A DNA stretch of 5,005 nucleotides from Solobacterium sp. (GTDB taxonomy: Bacteria > Bacillota_I > Bacilli_A > Erysipelotrichales > Erysipelotrichaceae). The stretch is from NCBI GenBank assembly GCA_017419465.1, contig JAFOLE010000299.1:1-5005 (forward strand), written 5' to 3'. Within the stretch, counting starts at the first letter, position 1, and the number at the start of each line of letters is the position of its first letter. Made by a program: the position numbers and the translations under genes. This document shows positions 1 through 4,860 of this stretch, one piece after another. The notes under the pieces were generated by a model. It was not told the origin of the DNA and searched no databases. It saw only the letters and a program-made list of their open reading frames with translations.

Positions 1-253
1 GCTTGTATGTGTCAATCTCATTGCGTTCATTCTTTACGGCATCGATAAGCAGAAGGCAGTGCACGGAAGGTGGCGCATCCCGGAATCGATACTGATTCTT
101 ACTGTGATATGCGGCGGCGGAATCGGCGCATATCTTGGCATGAAGACGTTTCATCACAAAACGCGCAAACCGCTGTTCGCACTTGGTGTTCCGCTGATCA
201 CACTGGCCGAATACGCAGTGCTTGCATATTCATTCGCAAATCATCTGATATGA
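1..253 (+). CDS. DUF1294 family small membrane protein, 3' part
   Basis: The reading frame is open from the window edge (first full codon at 2) to a TGA at 251-253, giving 83 visible residues. They match the DUF1294 pattern: a hydrophobic start, then YGIDKQKA, the basic stretch HGRWRIPES, a second hydrophobic segment ending in a glycine-rich run (CGGGIGAYLGM), FHHKTRKPLF, and a final membrane segment. Family members are about 85-100 residues, so only a few N-terminal residues are probably missing and the start codon lies just upstream of the window. The GTG at 59 is internal: the family-typical YGIDK block precedes it in frame. The family is predicted to sit in the cytoplasmic membrane, and its biochemical function is not known to me. 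An intrinsic terminator follows directly, so this gene ends its transcription unit. Confidence 0.85.
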   Translation, partial: LVCVNLIAFILYGIDKQKAVHGRWRIPESILILTVICGGGIGAYLGMKTFHHKTRKPLFALGVPLITLAEYAVLAYSFANHLI

Positions 254-282
254 CCCTTCGGAGACTCCGGAGGGTTTTCTTT
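254..282 (+). terminator. Intrinsic terminator after the DUF1294 gene
   Basis: A 9-bp stem (254-262 with 266-274, including one G-T wobble) closes a 3-nt loop and is followed by the T-rich tail TTTTCTTT. It starts on the base after the DUF1294 stop codon, so it separates this gene from the HAD gene. Confidence 0.85.
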
Positions 283-345
283 ATGGGAAAGAGCCGGATG
301 TATTGAGCATGCATGATCATCATCGATGCGGCGAAAACGAACAGA

Positions 346-354
346 TGATACACT
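346..354 (+). promoter_or_regulatory. Possible weak extended -10 promoter for the HAD gene
   Basis: TGATACACT reads as an extended -10 (TG, one base, then TACACT, 4 of 6 to consensus) about 24 bases before the HAD start codon. No good -35 lies 16-18 bases upstream. A promoter is expected here because a terminator closes the preceding gene, but this exact site is a weak candidate. Confidence 0.3.
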
Positions 355-377
355 AACTCCGGAAAAGGAATGACGTT

Positions 378-1073
378 ATGAAAACGATACTCTTTGATCT
401 GGACGGCACGCTTCTGCCGATGAACCAGAATGTCTTTGTGAATGATTACTTCCGGCGGATGGCGAAATACTGCGCCCCGTACGGATTCGATCCCCAACAG
501 CTGGTGAAAGATATCTGGAAGGGCACCGCCGCAATGGTCGCAAACGACGGCACAATGACAAATGAAGAGCGCTTCTGGCAGGTATTCCACGAATTGACCG
601 GCCGGGGAAGTGAAGCGGACCAGGAACTGTTTCTGCCCTTTTATGAAACTGAATTTGATCAGGTGAAAGAAGTCTGCGGGTTTAATCCGGAAGCGGAAAA
701 ACTGATCCGCGACCTGAAATCACGCGGCGATGATCTGATTCTGGCAACCAATCCGCTGTTTCCGCGGACTGCCACAATGCGCCGGATCGCCTGGGCAGGA
801 CTGTCCCCTGAGGACTTCCGCATGATCACGACCTATGAAATGATGAATACATGCAAGCCGAATCCGGAGTACTTCCGGGAGCTCTGCCGGAAGGCGGAGA
901 TCGTTCCGGAAGAATGCGTGCTGATCGGAAATGATGCGGTGGAAGACGTTGCGGCGGCAGAGACCGGGATGCAGGTATTTCTGATTACCGACTGTCTGGA
1001 AAACGGCACGGAAGATGCGCTTACGGTACCGCATGGAAGCTTTGCGGATGCACGCACCTGGCTTGTGCTTTGA
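378..1073 (+). CDS. HAD-superfamily hydrolase (Cof/Gph-like phosphatase class)
   Basis: The 231-residue protein carries all four haloacid dehalogenase motifs in order. Motif I is FDLDGTLL, with the nucleophile D7 and acid/base D9. Motif II is LILATNP, with T124. Motif III is K160 in TCKPNPEYF. Motif IV is VLIGNDAVEDV, with Mg-binding D186 and D190. The insert between motif I and motif II (about residues 15-105) is a helical C1-type cap, as in phosphoglycolate-phosphatase-like members. The protein should be a cytosolic Mg-dependent phosphatase acting on a small phosphorylated metabolite, but the motifs do not reveal the substrate. The ATG at 378 is preceded by AAGGA (365-369) at 8 bases. No convincing terminator follows, so some transcripts may run into the leader region downstream. 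It shows no functional link to the transporter beyond adjacency. Confidence 0.92.
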   Translation: MKTILFDLDGTLLPMNQNVFVNDYFRRMAKYCAPYGFDPQQLVKDIWKGTAAMVANDGTMTNEERFWQVFHELTGRGSEADQELFLPFYETEFDQVKEVCGFNPEAEKLIRDLKSRGDDLILATNPLFPRTATMRRIAWAGLSPEDFRMITTYEMMNTCKPNPEYFRELCRKAEIVPEECVLIGNDAVEDVAAAETGMQVFLITDCLENGTEDALTVPHGSFADARTWLVL

Positions 1074-1093
1074 GTGCATTGCCATCATTATTC

Positions 1094-1121
1094 TTGACAC
1101 TGCACGCAGGGCGGTGATAAA
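1094..1121 (+). promoter_or_regulatory. Sigma-A-type promoter for the leader and transporter operon
   Basis: A perfect -35 box TTGACA (1094-1099) is followed after 16 bases by GATAAA (1116-1121, 4 of 6 to TATAAT). Transcription would start near 1128, leaving about 20 untranslated bases before the leader peptide ATG at 1149. No other good promoter lies between here and the first permease, so readthrough of the downstream terminator must set operon expression from this promoter. Confidence 0.7.
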
Positions 1122-1148
1122 ACAGTTTTTATAGAAAAGGAAGACCGT

Positions 1149-1232
1149 ATGAGACACATTAACAGTTGTATCTGTTCCTGCTGTTCTATGATTCGAAATG
1201 AGTCTGTTTTCCATGCGGTCGGAACAAACTGA
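1149..1232 (+). CDS. Cysteine-rich leader peptide (27 aa)
   Basis: An ATG at 1149 with a good ribosome binding site (AAGGAAG, 1137-1143, 5 bases away) opens a 27-codon ORF ending in TGA at 1230-1232. It begins MRHINSCICSCCSM, placing four Cys codons within six positions (7, 9, 11, 12), with serines at 6, 10 and 13. Four Cys in 27 residues is far above the usual proteome frequency of about 1%. The ORF lies between a strong promoter and an intrinsic terminator ahead of an amino-acid transporter operon, which is the classical position of an attenuation leader peptide. The peptide itself probably has no function after synthesis: translation speed through the Cys cluster would be the signal. Poly-cysteine leader ORFs acting as cysteine attenuators are known from mycobacteria, and I recognise no named counterpart of this one. 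A standalone Cys-rich metal-binding microprotein is a less likely alternative. Confidence 0.75.
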   Translation: MRHINSCICSCCSMIRNESVFHAVGTN

Positions 1233-1258
1233 ACCTCAGCGGTTTGGAAATGAAAGTG

Positions 1259-1286
1259 ACGGGCGCATGTGTGCCCGTTTTATTTT
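1259..1286 (+). terminator. Intrinsic terminator inside the operon leader
   Basis: The stem ACGGGCGC (1259-1266) pairs with GTGCCCGT (1271-1278) around the loop ATGT: 8 bp with one G-T wobble. The tail TTTATTTT (1279-1286) follows. It sits 26 bases after the leader peptide stop codon and upstream of the first permease gene, with no promoter between, so it must be read through for the operon to be expressed. Confidence 0.85.
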
Positions 1287-1299
1287 GATGTGATGCATG

Positions 1300-1306
1300 A
1301 AAGGAG
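1300..1306 (+). promoter_or_regulatory. Ribosome binding site that favours the TTG start of permease 1
   Basis: AAAGGAG occupies 1300-1306. The in-frame ATG at 1307 touches it directly and is too close for initiation. The in-frame TTG at 1316 is 9 bases away and fits, so I place the start at 1316. Confidence 0.7.
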
Positions 1307-1315
1307 ATGGCGCGT

Positions 1316-1975
1316 TTGTCTGTAGATATATTACTGGAATATCTTCCGCTGTTTGCGCAGGGAGCGCTGGTCACGCTGAAGATCAGCGCGGCGGGAATCA
1401 TTCTGTCACTGCTGGTCGGACTGGTCTGCTGTTACGTGCAGTATTACCGCGTGCCCGTGCTGCGTCAGATCGCGAAAGGATATATTGAGCTCAGCCGGAA
1501 TACACCGATGCTGGTACAGCTGTTCTTCATCTACTTCGGACTGCCGAAAATCGGATTGTCCTGGAGCCGGGAAGTATGCGCCATTGCGGCATTAGTCTTC
1601 CTTGGCGGAAGTTATATGGCAGAAGCGATGCGCTCCGGGCTTGAAGCAGTGGATGTGATCCAGACCGAATCCGCCGTCAGCCTTGGCATGAACCGCTTCC
1701 AGGTAATGCGCTTTGTGGTATTTCCGCAGGCGATGGCGATTGCACTGCCGGCGATTTCCGCAAACGTCGTCTTCCTGATCAAGGAAACATCGGTTGTCTC
1801 CGCGATCGCATTGGCTGATTTGATGTATGTCGCCAAGGATCTCATCGGCAATGATTACAACACCAGTGAAGCACTGTTCATGCTGGTGGTCTTCTATCTT
1901 CTGATTCTTCTGCCGGTATCCTTACTGGCATCGTATGCGGAAAGGAGGATCCGTTATGCAGGATACGGGGCTTAG
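1316..1975 (+). CDS. Amino acid ABC transporter permease (HisM/TcyL-like), probably cysteine/cystine
   Basis: This is a 219-residue integral membrane subunit of the polar amino acid (HisM/GlnP) permease family. About five membrane helices are visible, near residues 18-42, 62-82, 86-105, 138-160 and 186-208. Family signatures include RNTPMLVQLFFIYFGLP (61-77) and the cytoplasmic EAA loop ESAVSLGMNRFQVMRFVVFPQA (118-139), which docks on the ATPase. It should form a heterodimeric pore with the next permease. The TTG start at 1316 is chosen because the ribosome binding site abuts the alternative ATG at 1307. The gene overlaps permease 2 by 20 bases, as expected for translational coupling of equimolar subunits. 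It is the first gene behind the cysteine-codon attenuator. The substrate is inferred from that leader and from the binding protein, not from this subunit. Confidence 0.93.
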   Translation: MSVDILLEYLPLFAQGALVTLKISAAGIILSLLVGLVCCYVQYYRVPVLRQIAKGYIELSRNTPMLVQLFFIYFGLPKIGLSWSREVCAIAALVFLGGSYMAEAMRSGLEAVDVIQTESAVSLGMNRFQVMRFVVFPQAMAIALPAISANVVFLIKETSVVSAIALADLMYVAKDLIGNDYNTSEALFMLVVFYLLILLPVSLLASYAERRIRYAGYGA

Positions 1976-2630
1976 CATTCTGTTCCGCGGAATCAACTTT
2001 CTGCGCTTACTGCAGGGACTCTGGGTAACGTTGCAGATTTCTCTGATCTCGGTCGGATTGTCATTTATCTTCGGAACCCTGTTCGGGATGCTGATGACGG
2101 TAAAAAACCGTTTCGTACAGGCATTCTGCTGGCTGTATCTGAATTTCATCCGGATCATGCCGCAGCTCGTGCTTCTGTTCCTGGTGTACTTCGGTGTAAC
2201 CCGGCAATGGCAGATCTCGCTGTCCGCCTGGTCGAGCGCAATCATCGTATTCACGCTCTGGGGAACGGCAGAGATGGGGGATCTTGTACGAGGCGCAATC
2301 GTCTCGATTCCCAGTCATCAGTATGAAAGCGCCGCAGCGCTTGGCATGACAAAACAGCAGATCTTCCGGTTTGTCATTCTGCCGCAGACGATCCGCCGTC
2401 TGATCGCACCGTCGATCAATCTGATCACCCGCATGATCAAGACAACCTCGCTGGTTGAGATCATCGGTATGGTGGAAGTGCTGAAGACGGGTCAGCAGAT
2501 CATCGATGCCAACCGCATGCAGTATCCGACCGGTGCCCTCTGGGTGTACGGCGCCGTATTTGTTCTTTACTTTCTGGTATGCTGGCCGATCTCAACACTT
2601 GCCGGCCGGCTGGAACGGAAATGGAGGTAA
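1956..2630 (+). CDS. Amino acid ABC transporter permease (HisM-like), second subunit
   Basis: This 224-residue protein is the partner permease of the same HisM/GlnP family. It has an N-terminal TLQISL helix region (residues 20-48), RIMPQLVLLFLVYFG (66-80) in place of the usual RGTP-type motif, and the EAA loop ESAAALGMTKQQIFRFVILPQ (124-144). The helix region around 158-175 (TRMIKTTSLVEIIGMVEV) is also typical. The start is the ATG at 1956, preceded by an excellent AAAGGAGG (1941-1948) at 7 bases. An in-frame ATG at 1935 lies upstream of this site and is rejected. The start lies inside the end of permease 1, and only 6 bases separate the stop from the ATPase start. The role is the second half of the transmembrane channel for a polar amino acid. 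Confidence 0.93.
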   Translation: MQDTGLSILFRGINFLRLLQGLWVTLQISLISVGLSFIFGTLFGMLMTVKNRFVQAFCWLYLNFIRIMPQLVLLFLVYFGVTRQWQISLSAWSSAIIVFTLWGTAEMGDLVRGAIVSIPSHQYESAAALGMTKQQIFRFVILPQTIRRLIAPSINLITRMIKTTSLVEIIGMVEVLKTGQQIIDANRMQYPTGALWVYGAVFVLYFLVCWPISTLAGRLERKWR

Positions 2631-2636
2631 CGGAAG

Positions 2637-3392
2637 ATGACAGATGAAATTCTGCTTTCCGTAAAGGATCTTGTGAAATCCTATGAGGGCACATCCGAAG
2701 TGCTCAACGGAATCTCTCTGGATATCCATAAAGGGGAGGTGGTCGTGGTGCTTGGACCATCCGGCTGCGGAAAGTCCACACTGCTTCGATGTATGAACGG
2801 CCTGGAGGAATACCAGAGCGGATCCATTACACTCGACGGAGAGAAGATCACAAAGAACGGCGCGAATATGACGGCGCTCCGTCAGCGCATCGGCATGGTA
2901 TTCCAGAGCTACGAACTGTTTCCGCATCTTTCGATTCAGGACAACATCACACTGGCACCGGTTCAGGTCCAGAAGGTTCCGAAGGAACAGGCACAGGCCG
3001 AAGCGGAACGCCTGCTGGAACGTGTCGACCTGCTGGATAAGCGTACCGCATATCCCCGGCAGCTCAGCGGCGGACAGAAACAGCGTGTCGCCATTGTACG
3101 GGCGCTGGCCATGCATCCGGAGGTCATGCTGTTTGATGAAGTGACCGCTGCCCTTGACCCGGAAATGGTCCGTGAAGTTCTTGATGTCATGCTGACGCTG
3201 GCAGAACAGGGAATGACGATGGTGATTGTCACCCATGAGATGAACTTCGCCCGCGCTGTCGCAGACCGCATCGTCTTCATCGACGGCGGTGTCATCGTCG
3301 AGGAAACCGATCCGGAAACCTTCTTTGAACATCCATCCACCGAACGCGCAAAGCAGTTCCTTAAGACATTTACATTTGAAAAGAAAGCCTGA
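2637..3392 (+). CDS. Polar amino acid ABC transporter ATP-binding protein
   Basis: The 251-residue cytoplasmic ATPase powers the importer. All nucleotide-binding elements are present: Walker A GPSGCGKST (40-48), Q-loop Q90 in VFQSYELFPH, signature LSGGQKQR (143-150), Walker B VMLFDEVT (163-170) with catalytic E168, D-loop AALDPE (171-176) and switch H200 in VTHEM. FELFPH-type Q-loop wording and the DEVTAALDPE block are typical of the HisP/GlnQ polar amino acid class, and the length is the usual one. The start ATG has GGAGG (2623-2627) at 9 bases, which overlaps the end of permease 2. Translation is probably coupled to that gene. Nothing is missing or truncated. The stop codon lies within a hairpin that separates this gene from the binding protein. 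Confidence 0.96.
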   Translation: MTDEILLSVKDLVKSYEGTSEVLNGISLDIHKGEVVVVLGPSGCGKSTLLRCMNGLEEYQSGSITLDGEKITKNGANMTALRQRIGMVFQSYELFPHLSIQDNITLAPVQVQKVPKEQAQAEAERLLERVDLLDKRTAYPRQLSGGQKQRVAIVRALAMHPEVMLFDEVTAALDPEMVREVLDVMLTLAEQGMTMVIVTHEMNFARAVADRIVFIDGGVIVEETDPETFFEHPSTERAKQFLKTFTFEKKA

Positions 3393-3402
3393 TTGAGGCT
3401 TT
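3384..3402 (+). promoter_or_regulatory. Intercistronic hairpin between ATPase and binding-protein genes
   Basis: AAAGCCT (3384-3390) and AGGCTTT (3396-3402) form a perfect 7-bp stem around the 5-base loop GATTG, spanning the ATPase stop codon. The next base begins the G-rich ribosome binding site of the binding protein. No T-tract follows, so this is not an intrinsic terminator. It could protect or shape the 5' end of a processed binding-protein mRNA. Confidence 0.55.
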
Positions 3403-3415
3403 GGGGGAAAAAATC

Positions 3416-4288
3416 ATGAAAAACGTAAAATCACTGTTTCTGACAATCCTTGCACTCACACTTACCGCAGGATGCGGTTCATCCTCCGGAAGCGCTGCTT
3501 CCGGCTCCGGCGATTCCGCAGAAAAAAACGTTTACCGCACATTGGATGAAATCAAAGAAAGCGGAACCGTGAAGATTGGCGTATTCTCCGACAAGGCACC
3601 GTTTGGCTATGTGGATGAAAACGGAAACTATGCCGGATACGATGTTTACTTCGCAGAGCGGATCGGACAGGATCTTGGCACGAAGGTGGAATATGTTTCC
3701 CTGGATCCGGCAAACCGTGTTGAGTTTGCGGAGACCGGAAAGGTAGACATCGTTCTTGCCAACTTCACCGTGACACCGGAACGTGCAGAGAAGGTTGACT
3801 TCGCACTGCCGTACATGAAGGTTCAGCTCGGTATTGTTTCGTCCGAGAAAGATCCGATCAACGATGTCAGCGATCTCGAAGGCACCGGAAAAGAACTGAT
3901 CATTGCCAAGGGAACAACCGCAGAAACCTATTTCGAATCCAATCATCCGGATGTGACACTGCAGAAGTATGATGCATATGCGGACGCATACAACGCACTG
4001 CTCGACGGACGTGGCGCAGGCCTTTCTACGGACAATACCGAAGTGCTCGCATGGGCATCCGTCAATCCGGGCTTTGTCGTCAATGTTGCGGCACTCGGGG
4101 ATGTTGATTCCATCGCACCGGCAGTTGCCAAGGGAAATGAAACTCTGCTGAACTGGCTGAATGATGAAATCAAGGCGCTGGGAGAAGAACAGTTCTTCCA
4201 TGCGGATTATGAGGCAACGCTGCGTGAAGTATACGGCGCAGATTCCAATGCGGATGATCTCGTCGTTGAAGGCGGCGTCATCGACTGA
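3416..4288 (+). CDS. Substrate-binding lipoprotein, CjaA-like, probable cysteine/cystine binder
   Basis: The 290-residue protein is a type II periplasmic-binding-fold receptor (SBP_bac_3). A lipoprotein signal peptide ends in LTAGC with Cys20 as the lipidated residue. A Ser/Gly-rich linker (21-34) precedes the mature domain from about 42. Family features include TVKIGVFSDKAPFGYVDENG (51-70), DPANRVEF (97-104), ANFTVTPERAEKVDFALPYM (115-134) with ligand-type R123, KGTTAETYF (165-173), STDNTEV (204-210) with ligand-type D206, APAVAKG and GEEQFFHADY. Several of these blocks resemble, from memory, the Campylobacter cysteine-binding protein CjaA. The start is the ATG at 3416, with GGGGGA (3403-3408) 7 bases upstream. 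A TTG at 3401 would place the start inside the hairpin and before the ribosome binding site. It delivers ligand outside the membrane to the two permeases. Aspartate/glutamate-type specificity (PEB1) is the main alternative. Confidence 0.9.
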   Translation: MKNVKSLFLTILALTLTAGCGSSSGSAASGSGDSAEKNVYRTLDEIKESGTVKIGVFSDKAPFGYVDENGNYAGYDVYFAERIGQDLGTKVEYVSLDPANRVEFAETGKVDIVLANFTVTPERAEKVDFALPYMKVQLGIVSSEKDPINDVSDLEGTGKELIIAKGTTAETYFESNHPDVTLQKYDAYADAYNALLDGRGAGLSTDNTEVLAWASVNPGFVVNVAALGDVDSIAPAVAKGNETLLNWLNDEIKALGEEQFFHADYEATLREVYGADSNADDLVVEGGVID

Positions 4289-4301
4289 TTTAATGATCAT
4301 G

Positions 4302-4336
4302 CTCTTCCGGATCACTTCGATCCGGAAGAGTTTTTT
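4302..4336 (+). terminator. Intrinsic terminator closing the transporter operon
   Basis: A perfect 12-bp stem (4302-4313 with 4319-4330) closes the loop ACTTC and is followed by six T residues (4331-4336). It lies 13 bases after the stop codon of the binding protein and marks the end of the four-gene unit. Confidence 0.95.
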
Positions 4337-4344
4337 AGATTATT

Positions 4345-4357
4345 CCGGTTGAACCGG
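4345..4357 (+). repeat. Perfect inverted repeat over the -35 box, candidate operator
   Basis: CCGGTT-G-AACCGG is a 13-base perfect inverted repeat (6-base arms around one central base). It contains the -35 box TTGAAC of the next promoter. A repressor bound here would block RNA polymerase. Short-hairpin chance or remnant terminator sequence are alternatives. Confidence 0.4.
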
Positions 4358-4377
4358 CATCCGTCTGCACATACAAT
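4349..4377 (+). promoter_or_regulatory. Sigma-A-type promoter of the C_GCAxxG_C_C gene
   Basis: TTGAAC (4349-4354) and TACAAT (4372-4377) are separated by the ideal 17 bases, with five of six matches to consensus in each box. Transcription would begin near 4384, giving an untranslated leader of about 19 bases. It directly follows the operon terminator, so this gene is transcribed independently. Confidence 0.8.
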
Positions 4378-4402
4378 AAGACAGAAAAAACGGAGTCAGT
4401 TT

Positions 4403-4789
4403 ATGAGTGAACAGAACAGAAGTGAACGTGCGGTTATCCTGAAACACAGCGGCTATAACTGCGCACAGTCTGTCTTATGCGCATTTGCGGAAGAGAGCGG
4501 GCTGGATGAAGAGACCCTGAAAAAACTCGGTGCGGCATTCTGTGCCGGCATGGGCGCAATGAATGCGACCTGCGGCGCACTGTGCGCGGCGGAGATGCTG
4601 CTGGGACTGATCCGGTATGAAGGAAAACCGGTCCTGAAAGATGCGGCGGCGATTCATGCGGAATTCACATCCCGCTGCGGTGCATCCATCTGCCGTGATC
4701 TGAAAGGAATTGATACGGGAACGATGATCTGTTCCTGCGATGACTGTGTGCGGAATGCCGCCGCAATCGTATCGGAAACACTGCTTTGA
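4403..4789 (+). CDS. C_GCAxxG_C_C family cysteine-rich protein
   Basis: The 128-residue protein matches the C_GCAxxG_C_C family, named for its conserved cysteines. Here they appear as YNCAQSVLCAF (C20, C26), AAFCAGMGAMNATCGALCAAEMLLG (positions 44-68; C47, C57, C61), and a C-terminal series RCGASICRDLKG (C92, C97) and CSCDDC (C110, C112, C115). Ten of 128 residues are Cys. The family is thought to be redox-active or metal-binding, and some members lie near redox or transport genes; no firm reaction is established to my knowledge. There is no signal peptide or membrane segment, so it is cytosolic. The ATG at 4403 is chosen because GGAG (4392-4395) lies 7 bases upstream. An in-frame TTG at 4349 coincides with the -35 box and precedes the likely transcript start. 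It has its own promoter, next to the putative cysteine importer. Confidence 0.88.
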   Translation: MSEQNRSERAVILKHSGYNCAQSVLCAFAEESGLDEETLKKLGAAFCAGMGAMNATCGALCAAEMLLGLIRYEGKPVLKDAAAIHAEFTSRCGASICRDLKGIDTGTMICSCDDCVRNAAAIVSETLL

Positions 4790-4817
4790 TTCTGTATATT
4801 TATATATTTAAAACTTT

Positions 4818-4826
4818 TGATAAAAT
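4818..4826 (+). promoter_or_regulatory. Extended -10 promoter of the patatin gene
   Basis: TGATAAAAT reads as an extended -10 element: TG, one base, then TAAAAT (5 of 6 to TATAAT). The 25 bases upstream are almost pure A/T, which can act as an UP element, while no clear -35 is present. Transcription would start near 4833, about 28 bases before the patatin ATG. Confidence 0.6.
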
Positions 4827-4831
4827 AGCCT

Positions 4832-4844
4832 TGTTGTTTCAACA
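4832..4844 (+). repeat. Short inverted repeat at the patatin transcription start
   Basis: TGTTG-TTT-CAACA forms a 13-base inverted repeat (5-base arms) at the predicted transcription start. It could be an operator or a 5' hairpin, but arms this short occur by chance. Confidence 0.3.
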
Positions 4845-4860
4845 GATAGAGTGAGGATCT

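Larger units (their letters stand above)
1143..1286 (+). promoter_or_regulatory. Predicted cysteine-responsive transcription attenuator
   Basis: Three competing pairings can be drawn by eye. In 1:2, bases 1143-1151 (GACCGTATG) pair with 1212-1220 (CATGCGGTC): 9 bp with one G-T wobble. In 2:3, bases 1212-1217 (CATGCG) pair with 1264-1269 (CGCATG), and 1218-1220 (GTC) pair with 1258-1260 (GAC), leaving GGG bulged. In 3:4, bases 1259-1266 pair with 1271-1278 to form the terminator. Segment 1 contains the leader start codon and segment 2 lies near the end of the leader ORF. A ribosome stalled on the Cys codons (1167-1184) would block segment 1 but leave segment 2 free to break the terminator. A ribosome reaching the stop codon (1230-1232) would cover segment 2, so the terminator forms. 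A further hairpin (1229-1235 with 1241-1247) can nest inside 2:3. This is inference from sequence and no energies were computed. Confidence 0.7.

Noticed and set aside
283..345. GATC/ATGC-rich near-palindromic stretch (around GCATGATCATCATCGATGC) before the HAD gene
   Set aside because: The arms are short and imperfect. Together with a stray TTGAGC that lacks a matching -10, I see no defensible regulatory element in it.
1074..1105. Possible terminator after the HAD gene (GTGCA at 1074-1078 with TGCAC at 1101-1105)
   Set aside because: The stem is only 5 bp around a loop of more than 20 bases, has no T-tract, and overlaps the TTGACA promoter box.
720..1214. Minus-strand open frame (164 aa) covering the HAD gene end and the leader
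   Set aside because: It runs across the promoter and leader peptide and has no domain or conserved motif. The plus-strand HAD motifs and leader features explain the region better.
1140..1290. T-box or SAM riboswitch as the leader element
   Set aside because: I see no T-box core motif (AGGGTGGNACCGCG type) and no SAM-I-like multi-stem conserved core. The leader is too short for either, and a translated Cys-rich ORF occupies most of it.
2592..3332. Long open frame (246 aa) on the minus strand opposite the ATPase gene
   Set aside because: It is fully antisense to a complete, motif-intact ABC ATPase, its translation shows no recognisable domain, and it looks like a codon-bias shadow.
3479..4315. 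Long open frame (278 aa) on the minus strand opposite the binding-protein gene
   Set aside because: It is antisense to a well-supported lipoprotein receptor and starts within the terminator stem. Its translation is Cys/Ile-rich with no family features, so it is a shadow frame.
4349..4402. N-terminal extension of the C_GCAxxG_C_C protein from TTG 4349
   Set aside because: The TTG is the -35 box of a good promoter and lies upstream of the expected transcript start; the ATG at 4403 has its own ribosome binding site.
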